Source of the DNA: Labrys okinawensis
Lineage (GTDB): Bacteria; Pseudomonadota; Alphaproteobacteria; Rhizobiales; Labraceae
Length of the DNA stretch: 64,000 nucleotides
Assembly (NCBI RefSeq): GCF_002982075.1
Contig: NZ_PUEJ01000005.1
Location: 372,001 to 436,000, forward strand
Direction of reading: 5' to 3'
The notes under the pieces were generated by a model. That model was not told where the DNA came from and did no database searches. It saw only the letters and a program-made list of their open reading frames with translations. Positions 39,073 to 49,685 of this stretch are shown here, piece by piece. The number at the start of each line of letters is the position of its first letter. Position 1 is the first letter of the stretch. Both the position numbers and the translations under genes were made by a program.

Positions 39073-41151
39073 ATGGCCAAGTTGATCGTCGACGGACAGG
39101 AAATCGAGGTCCCGGCGGAGTACACGCTCCTCCAGGCCTGTGAGGTCGCGGGTGCAGAGATCCCGCGTTTCTGCTTCCACGAGCGCCTGTCAATTGCCGG
39201 CAATTGCCGCATGTGTCTGGTCGAGGTGAAGGGCGGCCCGCCCAAGCCGACGGCGTCCTGTGCCATGGCGGTACGGGACCTGCGTCCGGGCCCGAACGGC
39301 GAGCCACCGGTGGTGCTCACCAAGAGCCCGATGGTCAAGAAGGCCCGCGAGGGGGTGATGGAGTTCCTCCTCATCAACCATCCGCTGGATTGCCCGATCT
39401 GCGACCAGGGCGGCGAGTGCGACCTGCAGGACCAGGCCATGGCCTACGGCGTCGACAAGAACCGCTATGCCGAGAACAAGCGCGCGGTCGAAGACAAATA
39501 TATCGGCCCGCTGGTCAAGACGGTGATGAACCGCTGCATCCATTGCACGCGCTGCGTCCGCTTCACCACCGAGGTGGCCGGCGTCTCCGAGCTCGGCGCT
39601 ATCGGCCGCGGCGAGGACATGGAGATCACCACTTATCTCGAACGGGCGATGAGCTCGGAGCTGCAGGGCAATGTGATCGACCTCTGTCCGGTCGGCGCCC
39701 TGACCTCCAAGCCCTATGAATTCCATGCCCGCCCCTGGGAGCTCTCCAAGACCGAATCCGTCGACGTGATGGATGCGGTGGGCTCCGCCATCCGCATCGA
39801 TGCGCGCGGCCGGGAAGTGCTGCGCATCGTGCCACGCACCAATGAGCTGGTGAACGAGGAGTGGATCTCGGACAAGACCCGCTTCATCTGGGATGGCCTG
39901 CGCACCCAGCGCCTCGACCGGCCTTATCTGCGTGTCGACGGCCGCCTCAAGCCGGTGAGCTGGCAGGACGCCTTTGCCGCCGTCGCCGCCAAGGTGAAGG
40001 CCGCCAAGCCCGAGCGCATCGGCGCCATCGCCGGCGACCTCGCCGCGGTGGAGGAACTGTTCGCGCTCAAGGATCTCATCGGCAAGCTGGGCTCGAAGAA
40101 CCTCGACGCCCGCCAGGACGGCGCCAAGATCGATCCTGCCCTGGGCCGCGCCGGCTATCTGTTCAACCCGACGATCGCCGGTCTCGAGGAGGCGGACGCG
40201 ATCCTGCTGGTCGGCACCAATCCGCGCAAGGAAGCCTCGGTTCTCAATGCCCGCATCCGCAAGCGCTGGCTGCGTGGCGTCAAGATCGGGCTGATCGGCG
40301 AGCAGGCCGATCTGACCTACACCTATGATTATCTGGGCGCCGGACCTGATAGTTTGGCCGAGCTGGCTGCCGGCAAGGGCGCCTTCGCCGAGCTGCTGAA
40401 GGAGGCCTCCAAGCCGGTCATCATCGTGGGTGGCGGTGTCTATGCCCGCGCGGACGGCGCGGCGCTGCTGTCGCTGGCCGCCAAGGCGGCCCAGGCGCTC
40501 GGCGTGGTCAAGGACGGCTGGAACGGTTTCGGCGTGCTGCACAATGCCGCCTCGCGCGTGGGTGCCCTCGATGTCGGCTTCGTGCCGGGCGAGGAGGGGC
40601 TCGACGCCGCCGGCATGGCCAAGGCCGGAGCGCTTGACGTGCTCTTCCTGCTGGGTGCCGACGAAATCACCGTCGAGCCGGGTGCCTTCGTGGTCTATCA
40701 GGGCAGCCATGGCGATCGCGGCGCGCATCGCGCCGACGTCATCCTGCCGGCCGCTGCCTATCCCGAGCGCTCGGGCCTGTTCGTCAACACCGAGGGCCGG
40801 GTCCAGCTCGCCAACCGCGCGGCGTTCCCGCCTGGCGAGGCGCGCGAGGACTGGGCGATCCTGCGGGCATTGTCGGAAGCCCTCGGCGCCAAGCTCGGCT
40901 ATGACTCGCTCACTGCCCTGCGCAAGGCGCTGTTTGCCGCCATTCCCCATCTCGGCCAGATCGGTCAGGTTGCCGCTGCCGATGCCGCCGGCATCTCGGC
41001 TCTGGCGAATGTCGGCGGCGAGGTCGACAAGGCAGCTTTCGCGGCTGCGATCAGCGATTTCTATTTGACCAACCCCATCGCGCGCGCTTCGGCCGTGATG
41101 GCGCAGTGTTCGCAGCTCGCCTCGGGCGCGCTGCCGCTGGCGGCGGAGTAA
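39073..41151 (+). CDS. nuoG: NADH-quinone oxidoreductase subunit G
   Basis: NuoG carries clusters N1b, N4 and N5. The N-terminal ferredoxin-like [2Fe-2S] site is '[20 protein letters not shown]' (residues ~34-53); the His-Cys3 site is '[18 protein letters not shown]' (~98-115); the [4Fe-4S] site is '[10 protein letters not shown]' (~156-165) with a distant Cys in '[14 protein letters not shown]'. The rest is a molybdopterin-oxidoreductase-like fold without visible cofactor ligands, as usual. Length is 692 aa. The ATG at 39073 follows AAGG-like sequence. A 178-bp gap separates it from nuoF; nuoH follows after 9 bp. Confidence 0.98.
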   Translation: MAKLIVDGQEIEVPAEYTLLQACEVAGAEIPRFCFHERLSIAGNCRMCLVEVKGGPPKPTASCAMAVRDLRPGPNGEPPVVLTKSPMVKKAREGVMEFLLINHPLDCPICDQGGECDLQDQAMAYGVDKNRYAENKRAVEDKYIGPLVKTVMNRCIHCTRCVRFTTEVAGVSELGAIGRGEDMEITTYLERAMSSELQGNVIDLCPVGALTSKPYEFHARPWELSKTESVDVMDAVGSAIRIDARGREVLRIVPRTNELVNEEWISDKTRFIWDGLRTQRLDRPYLRVDGRLKPVSWQDAFAAVAAKVKAAKPERIGAIAGDLAAVEELFALKDLIGKLGSKNLDARQDGAKIDPALGRAGYLFNPTIAGLEEADAILLVGTNPRKEASVLNARIRKRWLRGVKIGLIGEQADLTYTYDYLGAGPDSLAELAAGKGAFAELLKEASKPVIIVGGGVYARADGAALLSLAAKAAQALGVVKDGWNGFGVLHNAASRVGALDVGFVPGEEGLDAAGMAKAGALDVLFLLGADEITVEPGAFVVYQGSHGDRGAHRADVILPAAAYPERSGLFVNTEGRVQLANRAAFPPGEAREDWAILRALSEALGAKLGYDSLTALRKALFAAIPHLGQIGQVAAADAAGISALANVGGEVDKAAFAAAISDFYLTNPIARASAVMAQCSQLASGALPLAAE

Positions 41152-41160
41152 GGACGGGCC

Positions 41161-42210
41161 ATGACGATCTGGGAAACACTCCTGTGGAAGGTGGGCCTGC
41201 CGGCGCTGCAAAGCGTGGTTCTGCTGGTCTGCCTGCTTGTCTTCATCGCCTATTACCTGCTGGCCGACCGCAAGGTCTGGGCGGCCGTGCAGCTGCGTCG
41301 CGGTCCCAATGTCGTCGGGCCGTTCGGGCTGTTCCAGTCCTTCGCCGACCTGATCAAGTTCGTGCTCAAGGAGCCGGTGATCCCGGCGGGCGCGAACAAG
41401 GGCGTCTTCCTGCTCGCGCCCTTCGTCACCTGCGTTCTGGCGCTGGCCGGTTGGGCTGTGCTGCCGGTCGCGGCCGGCACGATGATCGCCGACATCAATG
41501 TCGGCATCCTCTATGTCTTCGCCATCTCCTCGCTCGGTGTCTACGGCACCATCATGGCGGGCTGGGCCTCGAACTCGAAATATCCCTTCCTCTCGGCCCT
41601 GCGCGCCGCGGCCCAGATGGTGTCCTATGAAGTCTCCATCGGGTTCGTCATCATCACCGTGCTGCTCTGCGCCGGCTCGCTGAACCTGACGGCCATCGTC
41701 GAGGCGCAGCACAGCCGCGGCCTCGCCAGCCTGATCGGTCTGCCCTGGCTGACCTTCCTGAACTGGTACTGGCTGCCGCTCTTCCCGATGTTCATCATCT
41801 TCTTCATCTCGGCCCTGGCCGAGACGAACCGGCCGCCCTTCGATCTGGCCGAAGCCGAGTCCGAGCTCGTGGCCGGCTTCATGGTCGAATATGCCTCGAC
41901 GCCCTACCTGCTGTTCATGCTGGGCGAGTATGTGGCGATCATGACCATGTGCGCCCTGACCACCATCCTGTTCATGGGGGGCTGGAGCGCGCCGATCGAC
42001 CTGCCGCCCTTCACCTGGATCCCGGGCTTCATCTGGTTCCTGGTCAAGGTGACGTTCGTGTTCTTCATGTTCGCGATGGTGAAGGCCTTCGTGCCGCGCT
42101 ACCGCTACGACCAGCTGATGCGTCTCGGCTGGAAAGTCTTCCTGCCGCTGTCGATCGCCATGGTCGTGATCGTCGCAGGCTTCCTCCAGATTACCGGATG
42201 GGCACCATGA
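41161..42210 (+). CDS. nuoH: NADH-quinone oxidoreductase subunit H
   Basis: NuoH is the heel subunit that forms the entrance of the quinone channel. The 349-residue protein has eight membrane helices. Family signatures include '[20 protein letters not shown]' after the first helix and the acidic loop '[20 protein letters not shown]', which links quinone reduction to proton pumping. The ATG at 41161 lies 9 nt after the nuoG stop, and the stop overlaps the nuoI start (ATGA). Confidence 0.98.
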   Translation: MTIWETLLWKVGLPALQSVVLLVCLLVFIAYYLLADRKVWAAVQLRRGPNVVGPFGLFQSFADLIKFVLKEPVIPAGANKGVFLLAPFVTCVLALAGWAVLPVAAGTMIADINVGILYVFAISSLGVYGTIMAGWASNSKYPFLSALRAAAQMVSYEVSIGFVIITVLLCAGSLNLTAIVEAQHSRGLASLIGLPWLTFLNWYWLPLFPMFIIFFISALAETNRPPFDLAEAESELVAGFMVEYASTPYLLFMLGEYVAIMTMCALTTILFMGGWSAPIDLPPFTWIPGFIWFLVKVTFVFFMFAMVKAFVPRYRYDQLMRLGWKVFLPLSIAMVVIVAGFLQITGWAP

Positions 42211-42725
42211 CCGCAGCCAATCCCAGCCGGCCGCGTGTCGGCTTAGATCAGGCCGCCAAGGCCCTGTTCCTGAAGGAATTCGTTTCGGCCTTCTTCCTGT
42301 CGATGCGCTATTTCTTCAAGCCGAAGGCGACGTTGAACTATCCCTTCGAGAAGGGCCGGCTGTCGCCGCGTTTCCGGGGCGAGCACGCTTTGCGGCGCTA
42401 TCCCAATGGCGAGGAACGCTGCATCGCCTGCAAATTGTGCGAGGCGATCTGCCCGGCGCAGGCAATCACCATCGAGGCGGGGCCGCGCGGCAATGACGGT
42501 ACGCGGCGCACCACGCGCTACGACATCGACATGGTCAAGTGCATCTATTGCGGCTTCTGCCAGGAAGCCTGCCCGGTGGATGCCATCGTCGAGGGGCCGA
42601 ACTTCGAGTTCGCCGTCGAGACGCGCGAAGAGCTGTTCTATGACAAGGACCGTCTTCTGGCCAATGGCGACCGCTGGGAGCGGGAAATCGCCAAGAATAT
42701 CGCCAAGGACGCGCCTTATCGCTGA
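42207..42725 (+). CDS. nuoI: NADH-quinone oxidoreductase subunit I
   Basis: NuoI is an eight-iron ferredoxin-like subunit holding clusters N6a and N6b. The two [4Fe-4S] motifs are '[12 protein letters not shown]' (residues ~72-83) and '[16 protein letters not shown]' (~111-126). An N-terminal amphipathic region attaches it to the membrane arm. Length is 172 aa. The ATG at 42207 overlaps the nuoH stop; an ATG at 42198 would add three residues. A second-family repeat motif begins immediately at its stop codon. Confidence 0.97.
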   Translation: MTAANPSRPRVGLDQAAKALFLKEFVSAFFLSMRYFFKPKATLNYPFEKGRLSPRFRGEHALRRYPNGEERCIACKLCEAICPAQAITIEAGPRGNDGTRRTTRYDIDMVKCIYCGFCQEACPVDAIVEGPNFEFAVETREELFYDKDRLLANGDRWEREIAKNIAKDAPYR

Positions 42726-42775
42726 CGCGCTTTGCTCTAGGGCATAAGAGACCGGCCCGGCCGGAGTTTGTTTTT
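42723..42775. repeat. Second-family motif and hairpin between nuoI and nuoJ
   Basis: ACGCGCTTTGCTCTAG (42725-42740) matches the motif in the ilvD-downstream element at 54741-54756. It is followed by a small hairpin CCGGC-CCG-GCCGG (42752-42764) and AGTTTGTTTTTGC, which could act as a weak attenuator inside the operon. Confidence 0.6.
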
Positions 42776-42840
42776 GCTTCAGCCAGGCTGGAGCGGTTGA
42801 GACTAGACGGCACGGAAACGGGCCGGAGAGGGGTTTGAAC

Positions 42841-43449
42841 ATGAATGTGGCGACAGCCTTCTTCTACCTGTTCGCCTTTGTTTGCGTGGCATCGGCCTTG
42901 ATGGTCATCCTGTCGCGCAACCCTGTGCATTCGGTGCTCTATCTGATCCTGGCCTTCGTCAATGCGGCCGGCCTGTTCATGCTTACCGGGGCCGAGTTTC
43001 TCGCGCTGATCCTGATCGTGGTCTATGTCGGTGCCGTCGCCGTGCTCTTCCTCTTCGTGGTGATGATGCTCGACGTCGACTTTACCGAGCTGCGCCAGGG
43101 CTTCCTGCAATATCTGCCGATCGGCTTCCTGGTCGGCCTGATCGTTCTGATCGAATTGCTGATGGTGGTGGTCGGCTGGGCGATCTCCCCCGGCATCGTC
43201 GTCAATCCGCAGACGCAGATCGATACCTCCGTCACCAACACCGAGGCGCTCGGTCGCGTGCTCTACACGCAATATGCCTTCTTCTTCCAGGGCGCCGGCC
43301 TGGTGCTGCTGGTGGCCATGATCGGCGCCATCGTGCTGACGCTGCGCCACAAGGAAGGCGTCAAGCGCCAGAATCCGGCCCTGCAATCGGCGCGCACCAA
43401 GGCGCAGTCGGTTGAGGTCATCAAAGTTCAGCCAGGGCAGGGGATCTGA
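42841..43449 (+). CDS. nuoJ: NADH-quinone oxidoreductase subunit J
   Basis: NuoJ is a five-helix membrane subunit between NuoH and NuoN that helps transmit conformational change. Helices lie at residues ~6-25, 30-48, 54-75, 90-112 and 145-167; 'LSRNPVHSVLYLILAFVNAAG' and 'LIVVYVGAVAVLFLFVVMML', with the pi-bulge region, are conserved. The 202-residue length is normal. The ATG at 42841 (MNVATAFF) is preferred over a TTG six bases upstream. nuoK starts 3 nt after its stop. Confidence 0.97.
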   Translation: MNVATAFFYLFAFVCVASALMVILSRNPVHSVLYLILAFVNAAGLFMLTGAEFLALILIVVYVGAVAVLFLFVVMMLDVDFTELRQGFLQYLPIGFLVGLIVLIELLMVVVGWAISPGIVVNPQTQIDTSVTNTEALGRVLYTQYAFFFQGAGLVLLVAMIGAIVLTLRHKEGVKRQNPALQSARTKAQSVEVIKVQPGQGI

Positions 43450-43452
43450 CAC

Positions 43453-43761
43453 ATGGCCGTCGATCTTTCCCATTTTCTCGCTGTCGCCGCCGTTCTCTTC
43501 ACCATCGGCGTGCTCGGGATTTTCATCAACCGCAAGAACGTCATCGTCATCCTGATGTCGGTGGAACTCATCCTGCTTGCGGTGAACATCAATATGGTCG
43601 CCTTCTCCGCGGCGCTGCACGACATTACGGGCCAGGTCTTCACCCTCCTGATCCTGACGGTCGCCGCCGCCGAGGCCGCGATCGGTCTGGCCATTCTGGT
43701 GGCGTTCTACCGCAACCGCGGTTCGATCGCCGTCGAAGATATCAACGTGATGAAGGGCTGA
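43453..43761 (+). CDS. nuoK: NADH-quinone oxidoreductase subunit K
   Basis: NuoK is a three-helix proton-channel subunit, homologous to MrpC. The conserved membrane glutamates are seen in '[20 protein letters not shown]' (residues ~32-51) and '[20 protein letters not shown]' (~66-85). The 102-residue length is typical. It is packed between nuoJ (3-nt gap) and nuoL (4-nt gap), so translation is probably coupled. Confidence 0.98.
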   Translation: MAVDLSHFLAVAAVLFTIGVLGIFINRKNVIVILMSVELILLAVNINMVAFSAALHDITGQVFTLLILTVAAAEAAIGLAILVAFYRNRGSIAVEDINVMKG

Positions 43762-43765
43762 GGGC

Positions 43766-45889
43766 GTGTATAACGCAATTGTCTTCCTGCCGCTCCTCGG
43801 CTTCCTGATTGCCGGCATCGCCAACATGCTGACGTGGCGCCTGGCGCCGGCCGATGCTGCCGAGACCTCCGGGCATGGTCACGACGACCATGGCCATGGT
43901 GCTCACGCCGCGCATGGCCATGATGACCATGCTCATGACTCCCATGGTCACGACGATCACCACGCGGTCGAGGAATCCCCGCATTCGCCCGGCAAGATCC
44001 GCTTTGCCGAATATGTCACGACCGGCCTGCTGTTCGTGTCCTGCCTGCTGTCCTGGGTCGCGTTCATCAATGTCGGCTTCAACGGCGCCACCACCACGGT
44101 GCCGGTGCTCGACTGGATCCATGTCGGCAAGCTGCAGATCGATTGGGCCCTGCGCGTCGACACGCTGACCGCGGTGATGCTGGTGGTTGTCACCACCGTG
44201 TCCTCGCTCGTTCACCTCTATTCCATCGGCTATATGGAAGAGGACCCCTCGCGGCCGCGCTTCTTCGCCTATCTGTCGCTGTTCACCTTCGCCATGCTCA
44301 TGCTGGTGACCTCCGACAATCTGGTGCAGATGTTCTTCGGCTGGGAAGGCGTGGGTCTGGCCTCCTATCTCCTGATCGGCTTCTGGTACAAGCGCCCCAC
44401 GGCCAACGCCGCCGCCATCAAGGCCTTCGTGGTCAACCGCGTCGGCGATTTCGGTTTCTCGCTCGGCATCTTCGCGGTGTTCGTCATCTTCGGCCAGGTC
44501 GGCTTCGAGGGCATCTTCAAGGAAGCCGCCAGCAAGGCGGAGACCAGCATCCACTTCCTCGGCTATAACCTGCCGGCCCTGGAAGTTGCCTGCTTCCTGC
44601 TGTTCATGGGGGCCATGGGCAAGTCCGCCCAGTTCCTGCTGCACACCTGGCTGCCGGACGCGATGGAAGGGCCGACGCCGGTCTCCGCGCTCATCCATGC
44701 CGCCACCATGGTCACGGCGGGCATCGTGATGGTGGCGCGCCTGTCGCCGCTGTTCCAGCATGCCGAGCACGCCCTGGCCTTCGTCACCTTCATCGGCGCC
44801 ACCACGGCCTTCTTCGCCGCCACGGTGGGCCTCGTCCAGAACGACATCAAGCGCGTCATCGCCTATTCGACCTGTTCGCAGCTCGGCTACATGTTCGTGG
44901 CCCTGGGCGTGGGCGCCTACAATGTCGGCGTGTTCCACCTGTTCACGCACGCCTTCTTCAAGGCGCTGCTGTTCCTCGGTGCCGGCTCGGTCATCCATGC
45001 CATGCACCACGAGCAGGACATGCGCCACATGGGCGGCCTGAAGTCGAAGATCCCGCTGACCTACTGGGCCATGGTGATCGGCACGCTGGCGCTCACCGGC
45101 GTCGGCCTGCCCTTGACGCAGATCGGCTTCGCCGGCTTCAACTCCAAGGATGCCGTGATCGAGGCGGCCTGGGCCGGCTACGCCGAGAGCGGCCACCTCA
45201 TTCCGCTCTATGCCTTCTGGATGACCATCGTCGCGGCGCTGATGACGTCCTTCTATTCCTGGCGCCTGATCTTCATGACCTTCCATGGCCAGACCCGGGC
45301 CGATGCGCATACCTATGACCATGCGCATGAATCGCCGATGCCGATGATGATCCCGCTCGCGGTTCTGTCGGTCGGCGCGGTCTTCGCCGGCATGGTCTTC
45401 TACGGCCCCTTCGCCAGCGAGCACGGGCTCGAATCCTTCTGGCGTGAGGCCGTGTCGCTGGGCGAGGGCACCAAGATCCTTGAAGGCATGCATCACGCCC
45501 CGCTCTGGGTGAAGCTGTCGCCCTTCGTCATGATGCTGATCGGCTTCTTCACGGCCTATTACATGTATATCGTCAAGCCGACGGTGCCGGCGGCCATCGC
45601 CGCCCGCAACCCGCTGCTCTACAATTTCCTGCTCAACAAGTGGTACTTCGACGAGCTCTATGACTGGGCCTTCACCCGCCCGGCCAAGTGGCTCGGCCGC
45701 TTCCTGTGGAAGAAGGGGGATGGCGCCACCATCGACGGCCTCGGCCCGGATGGTGTCTCCGCCCGAGTCGTTGACGTCACCCGCGGCGTCGTCAAGCTGC
45801 AGACCGGCTATCTCTATCACTATGCCTTCGCCATGCTGATCGGCATCGCGGCCTTGTTCACCTGGTCCATGCTCGGAGGCACGCACTGA
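43766..45889 (+). CDS. nuoL: NADH-quinone oxidoreductase subunit L with histidine-rich loop
   Basis: NuoL is the distal antiporter-like proton pump of complex I. The 707-residue protein has the conserved '[20 protein letters not shown]' channel motif, '[20 protein letters not shown]', and a long C-terminal lateral-helix region. It differs by a loop after the first helix (residues 35-73) that holds 14 His among Gly, Asp and Ala, with repeated GHDDH units; a shorter His stretch ([12 protein letters not shown]) appears near residue 513. Such segments can bind Zn, Ni or Cu; a metal role here is inference. The start is GTG at 43766. Its stop overlaps the nuoM ATG (TGATG). Confidence 0.97.
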   Translation: MYNAIVFLPLLGFLIAGIANMLTWRLAPADAAETSGHGHDDHGHGAHAAHGHDDHAHDSHGHDDHHAVEESPHSPGKIRFAEYVTTGLLFVSCLLSWVAFINVGFNGATTTVPVLDWIHVGKLQIDWALRVDTLTAVMLVVVTTVSSLVHLYSIGYMEEDPSRPRFFAYLSLFTFAMLMLVTSDNLVQMFFGWEGVGLASYLLIGFWYKRPTANAAAIKAFVVNRVGDFGFSLGIFAVFVIFGQVGFEGIFKEAASKAETSIHFLGYNLPALEVACFLLFMGAMGKSAQFLLHTWLPDAMEGPTPVSALIHAATMVTAGIVMVARLSPLFQHAEHALAFVTFIGATTAFFAATVGLVQNDIKRVIAYSTCSQLGYMFVALGVGAYNVGVFHLFTHAFFKALLFLGAGSVIHAMHHEQDMRHMGGLKSKIPLTYWAMVIGTLALTGVGLPLTQIGFAGFNSKDAVIEAAWAGYAESGHLIPLYAFWMTIVAALMTSFYSWRLIFMTFHGQTRADAHTYDHAHESPMPMMIPLAVLSVGAVFAGMVFYGPFASEHGLESFWREAVSLGEGTKILEGMHHAPLWVKLSPFVMMLIGFFTAYYMYIVKPTVPAAIAARNPLLYNFLLNKWYFDELYDWAFTRPAKWLGRFLWKKGDGATIDGLGPDGVSARVVDVTRGVVKLQTGYLYHYAFAMLIGIAALFTWSMLGGTH

Positions 45890-47388
45890 TGTCCTGGCCG
45901 GTTCTTTCCGTCACGACCTTCCTGCCCTTGGTGGGTGTGGTGCTGATGCTGGTGCTTCGGGGTGATCCCGAAGGCGTGAAGCGCAATTCGCGCATCATCT
46001 CGCTGTGGACCACCATCGCGACCTTCATCGTCTCGCTATTGCCGCTGTTCGCCTTCGATCCGGCCAACACCAGCTTCCAGTTCGTCGAGAACACCAACTG
46101 GCTCGGCGGCACCACGGGTGGGGCGATCAACTATCGGATGGGCGTCGACGGCATCTCGCTGCCCTTCGTCATCCTGACGACCTTCCTGATGCCGTTCTGC
46201 ATCCTCGCCTCCTGGCGCTCGATCCAGAACCGCGTGCGCGAATACATGATCGCCTTCCTCGTGCTGGAGACGCTGATGATCGGCGTGTTCTGCGCGCAGG
46301 ACATCGTGCTGTTCTACCTGTTCTTCGAAGGCGGCCTGATCCCGATGTTCCTGATCATCGGCATCTGGGGCGGACAGCGGCGCATCTATGCCAGCTTCAA
46401 GTTCTTCCTCTACACGCTGCTCGGCTCGGTGCTGATGCTGATCGCCATCATGGCGATGTATTGGAACGCCGGTTCCTCCGATATCGCCGTGCTGCTCAAG
46501 CACCCGTTCCCGGTGCAGATGCAGACCTATCTGTGGCTGGCCTTCTTCGCCTCCTTCGCCGTGAAGATGCCGATGTGGCCGGTGCACACGTGGCTGCCCG
46601 ACGCGCACGTCGAAGCACCCACGGCGGGCTCGGTCATCCTGGCCGGCATCCTCCTGAAGATGGGCGGCTACGGCTTCATCCGTTTCTCCCTGCCGATGTT
46701 CCCGGCGGCCTCCGAATATTTCGCGCCGCTGGTGTTCACCCTCTCCGTCATCGCCATCGTCTACACCTCGCTGGTGGCGCTGATGCAGGAGGACATCAAG
46801 AAGCTGATCGCCTATTCGTCGGTAGCCCATATGGGCTTCGTCACCATGGGCCTGTTCTCGATGAACGAGCAGGGCGTGCAGGGCGCGATCTTCCAGATGA
46901 TCTCGCACGGCATCGTCTCCGGCGCGCTGTTCCTCTGCGTCGGCGTGGTCTATGACCGCATGCACACCCGCGAGATCGCGGCCTATGGCGGCCTGGTCAA
47001 CCGCATGCCCTGGTATGCGCTGGTCCTGATGGTGTTCACCATGGCCAATGTCGGCCTGCCCGGCACGTCGGGCTTCGTCGGCGAGTTTCTCACGCTGGTC
47101 GGCGCCTTCTCGACCAATACCTGGGTGGCTTTCTTCGCTACGTTCGGCGTGATCCTGTCGGCGGCCTATGCGCTCTGGCTCTATCGCCGCGTCGTCTATG
47201 GCGCGCTGGAAAAGCCGAGCCTGGCCGGGATCGCCGACCTCACCGGCCGGGAGTTCATCATCCTGGCGCCGCTGGTTCTGCTCACGATCTATTTCGGCGT
47301 CTATCCCAAGCCGATCCTGAACATGAGCGAAGCCGCCGTCACCCATCTCATCCAGGCGGCGAAAGCTGCCAGCGTTGCGCTTAACTGA
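45889..47388 (+). CDS. nuoM: NADH-quinone oxidoreductase subunit M
   Basis: NuoM is the middle antiporter-like proton pump. The 499-residue protein with about 14 helices has '[20 protein letters not shown]', the conserved Glu in '[20 protein letters not shown]', and the Lys-containing '[20 protein letters not shown]' and '[20 protein letters not shown]'. Length and order match complex I of the group. It overlaps nuoL by one base and is followed by nuoN after 14 nt. Confidence 0.98.
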   Translation: MSWPVLSVTTFLPLVGVVLMLVLRGDPEGVKRNSRIISLWTTIATFIVSLLPLFAFDPANTSFQFVENTNWLGGTTGGAINYRMGVDGISLPFVILTTFLMPFCILASWRSIQNRVREYMIAFLVLETLMIGVFCAQDIVLFYLFFEGGLIPMFLIIGIWGGQRRIYASFKFFLYTLLGSVLMLIAIMAMYWNAGSSDIAVLLKHPFPVQMQTYLWLAFFASFAVKMPMWPVHTWLPDAHVEAPTAGSVILAGILLKMGGYGFIRFSLPMFPAASEYFAPLVFTLSVIAIVYTSLVALMQEDIKKLIAYSSVAHMGFVTMGLFSMNEQGVQGAIFQMISHGIVSGALFLCVGVVYDRMHTREIAAYGGLVNRMPWYALVLMVFTMANVGLPGTSGFVGEFLTLVGAFSTNTWVAFFATFGVILSAAYALWLYRRVVYGALEKPSLAGIADLTGREFIILAPLVLLTIYFGVYPKPILNMSEAAVTHLIQAAKAASVALN

Positions 47389-47402
47389 TCCGAAGGCGAG
47401 CC

Positions 47403-48833
47403 ATGTCTGCTTCTGAAATTGCAACGGCGCTTCCGGAAATCGTTCTGGTTCTTGGCGCCATCGCTTTGCTGATGATCGGTGTCTTCTCGGCGCCGCGTGG
47501 CTACGGCCTGGTCACCACCCTTTCGGTGGTGCTGCTTGCCGTGGTCGTGGTGCTGGTGGCCATGAGCACCGACGGCAAGGCCTTCAACGGTTCCTTCAGC
47601 GTCGATGCCTTCGCCCGCTTCACCAAGATCCTGGTCCTGATCGGCTCGGGCACGGCGATCGTGATGTCGAGCGACTTCCTGCGCTCGCGCGGCATCGAGA
47701 AGTTCGAATATCCGGTGATGATCCTGCTGGCGACAACCGGCATGATGATGATGCTGTCGGCCAACGACCTCATCGCCCTCTATATCGGGCTCGAACTGCA
47801 GTCGTTGGCCCTTTACGTCATCGCTTCCATTCATCGCGACGACCTGAAGTCCACCGAAGCGGGCCTGAAATATTTCGTCCTCGGCGCGCTCTCCTCGGGC
47901 ATGCTGCTCTATGGCGCTTCGCTGATCTATGGCTTCGCCGGCACGGTGTCGTTCACCGGCATCGCCACGGCGGTGCAGGGGCATGTCGGGCTCGGCCTGG
48001 TCTTCGGTATCGTCTTCCTTCTCGCTGGCCTGGCCTTCAAGATCTCGGCCGTGCCGTTCCATATGTGGACGCCCGACGTCTACGAGGGTGCTCCCACGCC
48101 GGTGACCACCCTGTTTGCCGGTGCGCCGAAGATTGCCGCCATGGGGCTGCTGGTCCGCGTGATCATCACCTCCTTCCCGGCGGCGCTCGCCCAGTGGCAG
48201 CAGATCGTGGTGTTCATCGCTATCGCTTCGATGGCCCTCGGCTCCTTCGCGGCCATCGGCCAGAGCAACATCAAGCGCCTGATGGCCTATTCGTCGATCG
48301 GCCATATGGGCTTTGCCCTGGTCGGCCTGGCGGCAGGCACCTCCGAGGGCGTGCAGGGCGTGCTGATCTATCTGGCGCTCTATCTGGCCATGACGATCGG
48401 CACCTTCGCGGTGATCCTCTCGATGAAGCGCAAGGGCGCCTATGTCGAGAATGTCAGCGATCTCGCCGGCCTGTCGAGCACGCAGCCGATCATGGCCTAT
48501 GCGCTCGCCGCGCTGATGTTCTCGCTGGCGGGCATTCCTCCGCTCTCGGGCTTCTGGGCCAAGTGGTATGTGTTCGTTGCCGCCGTGCATCAGGGCCTGT
48601 GGCCGCTGGCGATCCTCGGCGTGCTTTCCAGCGTGGTGGGCGCCTTCTATTATCTGCGCATCATCAAGGTGATGTTCTTCGACGAGCCGGCCGAGGCGTT
48701 CGAGCCGATGCCGACCCCGCTCGCCGGCGTGCTCGCCATCGCGACGATCGTGACGGTGTTCTTCATCGTCTGGCCGACGCTGGTGACCGGCCCGGCCGCG
48801 GCGGCCGCCGCCTCGCTCCTACCCTCGGGCTGA
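47403..48833 (+). CDS. nuoN: NADH-quinone oxidoreductase subunit N
   Basis: NuoN is the third antiporter-like proton pump, next to NuoK. The 476-residue, 14-helix protein shows '[20 protein letters not shown]' with the key Glu, '[20 protein letters not shown]' with the channel Lys, and '[20 protein letters not shown]'. GGCGAG lies upstream of the ATG at 47403. It closes the nuo genes; birA follows after 13 bp on the same strand and is likely co-transcribed. Confidence 0.98.
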   Translation: MSASEIATALPEIVLVLGAIALLMIGVFSAPRGYGLVTTLSVVLLAVVVVLVAMSTDGKAFNGSFSVDAFARFTKILVLIGSGTAIVMSSDFLRSRGIEKFEYPVMILLATTGMMMMLSANDLIALYIGLELQSLALYVIASIHRDDLKSTEAGLKYFVLGALSSGMLLYGASLIYGFAGTVSFTGIATAVQGHVGLGLVFGIVFLLAGLAFKISAVPFHMWTPDVYEGAPTPVTTLFAGAPKIAAMGLLVRVIITSFPAALAQWQQIVVFIAIASMALGSFAAIGQSNIKRLMAYSSIGHMGFALVGLAAGTSEGVQGVLIYLALYLAMTIGTFAVILSMKRKGAYVENVSDLAGLSSTQPIMAYALAALMFSLAGIPPLSGFWAKWYVFVAAVHQGLWPLAILGVLSSVVGAFYYLRIIKVMFFDEPAEAFEPMPTPLAGVLAIATIVTVFFIVWPTLVTGPAAAAAASLLPSG

Positions 48834-48846
48834 TGCAACCGGGGCA

Positions 48847-49617
48847 ATGAAACTCGGCGCAGGAGCACAGGCGGCAGGCTTCCGTCACCTTCACTTCGAC
48901 TCGATTGGCTCGACCAATATCGAGGCTCTGCAGCGCGGGCAGGACCGCCTGTGGGTGACGGCCGGCGAACAGGTTTCCGGCAAGGGGCGGCGCGGCCGCC
49001 CCTGGAGTTCTCCTCGGGGCAACCTTTATGCCTCGCTCCTGCTGGTCGATCCCGCCGAGCCGAGGCGGGCGGCCGATCTTTGCTTCGTCGCTGCCCTCGC
49101 GCTCAGCGATGCCGTCATCGCCACCGCACCCAGGGCCGCCGTGGGCCTGGCCTTGAAATGGCCCAATGACGTGCTGATCGGCGGAGCCAAGCTTGCCGGT
49201 ATCCTCGTCGAGGGCGCCCATGCCGGCGGGGTCTTTTCGGCAGTGATCGGCTGCGGGGTCAACATTGCCAGCCACCCGGAAGGCACACCCTATCCGGCCA
49301 CCCATCTGGCGGCGAGCGACGCCGCCATCAATGTCGAAACCTTCTTCGCTGCGCTGACGGACGGCTTTGCCCGGCGCCTGGAGCAATGGCAGCGCGGTGC
49401 CGGCTTTGCCGCCATCCGGGAGGCCTGGCTGCAGCGGGCCGCCGGTCTCGGGCGCCGCATCGTCGTGCGTTTGCCCTCGGGGGATATCGACGGCGTGTTC
49501 GAGGCCCTCGATGCCGAAGGCGTGCTGATCCTGCGCGACGATGCCGGGGCGCGGCGCGAAGTTTCAGCCGGCGAAATCTTCTTTCCGGGCTTGTTCCCGA
49601 ATTCATCCGATTCTTGA
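48847..49617 (+). CDS. birA: Biotin-[acetyl-CoA-carboxylase] ligase
   Basis: BirA attaches biotin to the carrier domain of acetyl-CoA carboxylase. The 256-residue protein has only the catalytic and C-terminal domains, with no N-terminal DNA-binding domain, so it is not a repressor. The biotinyl-AMP loop is 'GKGRRGRPWSSPRGNLYASL' (residues ~42-61), preceded by 'FDSIGSTNIEAL' and followed by 'LKWPNDVLIGGAKLAGILVE'. It lies between nuoN and rnj, the usual place in Hyphomicrobiales. Confidence 0.96.
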   Translation: MKLGAGAQAAGFRHLHFDSIGSTNIEALQRGQDRLWVTAGEQVSGKGRRGRPWSSPRGNLYASLLLVDPAEPRRAADLCFVAALALSDAVIATAPRAAVGLALKWPNDVLIGGAKLAGILVEGAHAGGVFSAVIGCGVNIASHPEGTPYPATHLAASDAAINVETFFAALTDGFARRLEQWQRGAGFAAIREAWLQRAAGLGRRIVVRLPSGDIDGVFEALDAEGVLILRDDAGARREVSAGEIFFPGLFPNSSDS

Positions 49618-49685
49618 AGAGTTTGGCTGCCTTCGCTGCAGTCCGATACGAATAATAGGGCCACCGCGCCCGTAAGGAACCAGAC

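Noticed and set aside
39190..41712. Minus-strand open frame of about 840 codons opposite nuoG/nuoH
   Set aside because: Same cause: antisense of high-GC genes, no ribosome site and composition rich in His/Arg/Gly/Asp as expected for a shadow frame.
43868..43984. Frameshift or misassembly as the source of the His-rich loop in NuoL
   Set aside because: The frame is continuous through both flanks, codon bias stays normal, and NuoL motifs are intact on both sides.
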